Assembly (NCBI RefSeq): GCF_037038585.1
Contig: NC_092560.1
Span: 56,270,049-56,334,048, forward strand
Direction of reading: 5' to 3'
DNA length: 64,000 bases
Source: Patagioenas fasciata
Lineage: Eukaryota > Chordata > Aves > Columbiformes > Columbidae
Shown here: positions 61,646-64,000 of the stretch, in pieces
Position numbering within the stretch: position 1 is the stretch's first letter
How the letters are laid out: every line of letters starts with the position of its first letter
Translations under genes and position numbers: made by a program
Notes under the pieces: model-generated
Databases searched by the model: none
What the model saw: the letters and a program-made list of their open reading frames with translations, nothing else
What the model was told of the DNA's origin: nothing

Positions 61646-61676
61646 TATGTGTGTGTTTGTTTGTTTGTTTGTTTTT
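61646..61676 (+). repeat. (GT)n-(GTTT)n microsatellite
   Basis: GTATGTGTGTG followed by five GTTT units and a T-run. Confidence 0.85.
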
Positions 61677-61728
61677 CTGGAATACAAATTGTTTTCATGT
61701 ATGTGGGATTTTTTTACTCTTCCATTTT

Positions 61729-61746
61729 AAAAAAAAAAAAAAAAAA
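61729..61746 (+). repeat. A-run, 18 nt
   Basis: 18 A after TCCATTTT. No retroelement body is recognisable upstream. Confidence 0.85.
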
Positions 61747-64000
61747 GAAACAAGCCTTGAACATGAATTAGTGTGTGAAGGAAGGCTAACACAAAGTACC
61801 TTCCACGCTGCCATTAACCCTACTTGTAGCTAGTTAACAAACAAAAAATCCTGTAAACATATTTAATACAAAAAATTGTTCGTAGAAATGGACTGACAAA
61901 ACCAAGTATCTATTTAAGAAAATCAGTAGAATTGTAAAGCACATTGAAAGTAGTGTTATATATGAAAGTTTATTTTAAAATAAATTTTAAGAGTAGAAAA
62001 GTTCTGAAAAGCATTGTCCTTCTTGCAGACATTACTCTTACTATCAAAATAATTAATTTTAACTTATTGTACTTTACTTACTTTCAGATTTAGAGTAATT
62101 GACCGGTCAGTATGTTTGTGTGGTGAGGCTGTGGCTGCTCCATGGCTAATGCATCCTTCTCTCAGGGATAATAACTAAACTACAGAAGTTTTCAGAATAA
62201 GTTTAACAACTACCGTGGTTATAAACAGAAAAGTAACTTTGAAGGATAAGAACCTCCGCTGTCTTAGCTCTTGTGAAGTGTTTTACAGGGAGAAGGACTG
62301 CGAGTGTTGAGGTCAGGAGAGGTGGGACAAATGCCTCTCCATCAGTACAGCAGGGGCTGGGAAGCATGAGGATCCACTGTTTTCATCTTCTGCATTTCTA
62401 CTTACGAGCAGAAGCAATCTACTGCGAATAGCTTGGTTCCAGAGAAAAAGCTTGCTTTTGGTCCCAGTGCCTAGGAGGCATAAGACTTGCTGTTTAAACA
62501 TTGACAGCATGTTTGTCTAATGCAAAATTGAAGTGATGTAAACAAATCAAATCGGTAAATGTAATGAATGAACGATTTGTGAGGTTGCAGTTGTCAGGTT
62601 GAGAAGTTTGCACTGTAAGAGGGAAAAAAAGTCAGTCAAGACCCGTAAGTCCATAATAAATGGTAATTCATTTTGAGCCCACATCCACACAGAATTTTCT
62701 GGATTTTTGAGAGCATGTTTTGAAGCAGCAGGTTACTTATTTATCTGAAGTTTTGATCAGCATGTTGAGCTAGCCAGTCCGAGTTCCAGTAATATCCTTG
62801 TCAGATGAGAACAGGAAAACTAACTGGCAGTGATATTGGTAATCTTACTGAACAACTGATTAAACATAATGTGATTAGTTGTATTCAGTGAATATATTTA
62901 CTGAAATATTGATCCATACACTGCATAAAGTGTCTGTATGCTTTGGTAGAATATCATTATAACTACTGGACCAGGTACCTTCTGTTTGCATTGCCTTGTC
63001 TCTGTTCTCATGAAACTGAAATAGGAAGAATACTGGATTTTAAGGTTAACTTATTGTAGTAAATCTATTTTAATAAAATAATTATTTTAAAAATACAGAT
63101 TTTTAACACTTCTACCCAGCATGAGTTACTTACAGCTGAGTTGCCTGGCTGTCACAGTCAGGCAGTCTGAAGTAGCTGGTGTTCAAGACAAGATTGGGTT
63201 TATGTATGTTTGATATCATCCATAGTTTGGCTTATGGAGCAAGACGGCAGAGATACTTATAATTTGTCTGTAACCATAAAATGTTTTTTCTCATGTGATT
63301 GCTAGTGCCAAAAGGAAGAGGCCCACTCAAGTTTCCATTAGAAAAGGAAGATGATGCTTGTCCTGATTTTGCCAGTACCTTTATAAATATAGAGCTCTGT
63401 AGCTAACATTGTAGTATGAGCACAGGGCATATGAAAATGGTCAGCATAAAGGCAGTGACATTGAGTTGGGAAATGCTGATGTTGGAGGATAGTATTTCTC
63501 GAAAATATGAACTTTAAAGTGACTTGCAGATGGAATATTTCCTAAACACTAAATTCATGGTGCTTTCAGATGTTCACACACACAGGACAGAAGTGCAAAA
63601 TGAGAACTGGGAAGAGGTAGATCAGGTGAACTCTAATGAAGGCAGACTTGTATGTGTTGCATCTTGTGATGAAAGGTGGGTGTGCTGTATTTGAGGTGCC
63701 TAAAAGCTCCTGTGAAATGACAGTGAACAGTACATAATTGTAGAAGCAGGGGTAAGGGTGAAGTTATTTTACAGGAATGTTTAGGTGAGGATAAGTAAGA
63801 AGATGATAGTGAGGAGATCTGGGGAGGGACGTGCATTACCATCATGAGGGCAGAACTGGCTCTCAAAACTGCAGCCAGCTAAGCCTCGAGGAGATGCAGA
63901 AGGGCAGCCAGAGGAGAGGAGCTGATTTTCAAGGTGTGCTGCAGGCTGGACAAACAAAGGTGAATACAGAGTGAAGATTGCACAGGGGGTTGGAGAGAAA

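Larger units (their letters stand above)
46606..64000. other. Non-coding DNA to the window end, possibly ELOVL7 intron 1
   Basis: About 17.4 kb without a recognisable coding exon, CR1 or LTR; only simple repeats are evident. No segment resembling the start of ELOVL7 was found. If the CpG island is the ELOVL7 promoter, all of this is its first intron; otherwise it is intergenic. Confidence 0.5.

Overview
This is vertebrate, almost certainly avian, nuclear DNA. The evidence is many CR1 LINE copies with the bird-type octamer tail (ATTCTATG/ATTCTGTG variants), avian-looking endogenous-retrovirus LTRs, and one spliced gene. That gene is ERCC8 (CSA, the Cockayne syndrome A WD40 protein), read on the + strand. 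In birds this locus lies on the Z chromosome (block homologous to human 5q12), so a Z origin is the likely inference; the sequence itself cannot prove it.

Positions 1-26.6 kb hold the 3' three quarters of ERCC8: nine coding exons equivalent to human exons 4-12, the stop codon at 26319-26321 and a poly(A) signal at 26588-26593. All eight internal introns are GT-AG and phase-compatible, so the reading frame is intact. The first three coding exons lie upstream of the window. The visible part encodes 307 residues (about 399 in total if the missing part matches human). It carries WD repeats 2-7, the WDxR DDB1-binding motif and the acidic C-terminal tail. The introns have been colonised by transposons: a sense LTR before exon 4, an antisense LTR in intron 7, a CR1 pile-up with a nested insertion in intron 8, a sense CR1 in intron 9, an antisense CR1 in intron 10 and a 5'-inverted CR1 in intron 11.

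Positions 26.6-45.5 kb are intergenic. They contain an old antisense CR1 split by a younger sense CR1 (28.2-29.6 kb), a 100-bp CR1 3' end at 43.0 kb, simple repeats and otherwise unrecognised AT-rich DNA. One isolated exon-like open segment lies at 39035-39163.

Positions 45.5-46.3 kb form a strong CpG island with GC boxes, an AP-1 site and a good splice donor at 46053, followed directly by a degenerate ~62-bp tandem repeat. From conserved vertebrate gene order (ERCC8 followed by ELOVL7 on the same strand) this is probably the ELOVL7 promoter and non-coding first exon. In that case 46.1-64 kb is its first intron. No ELOVL7 coding exon was seen, so this assignment rests on synteny and not on homology.

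No operon, CRISPR array, convincing RNA gene or clearly new gene system was found. The points most worth checking are the inverted CR1 pairs flanking ERCC8 exons 9-10, the nested and twin-primed CR1 structures, a DR4-like motif shared by two different LTRs, the promoter-proximal 62-bp repeat and the orphan exon-like segment.
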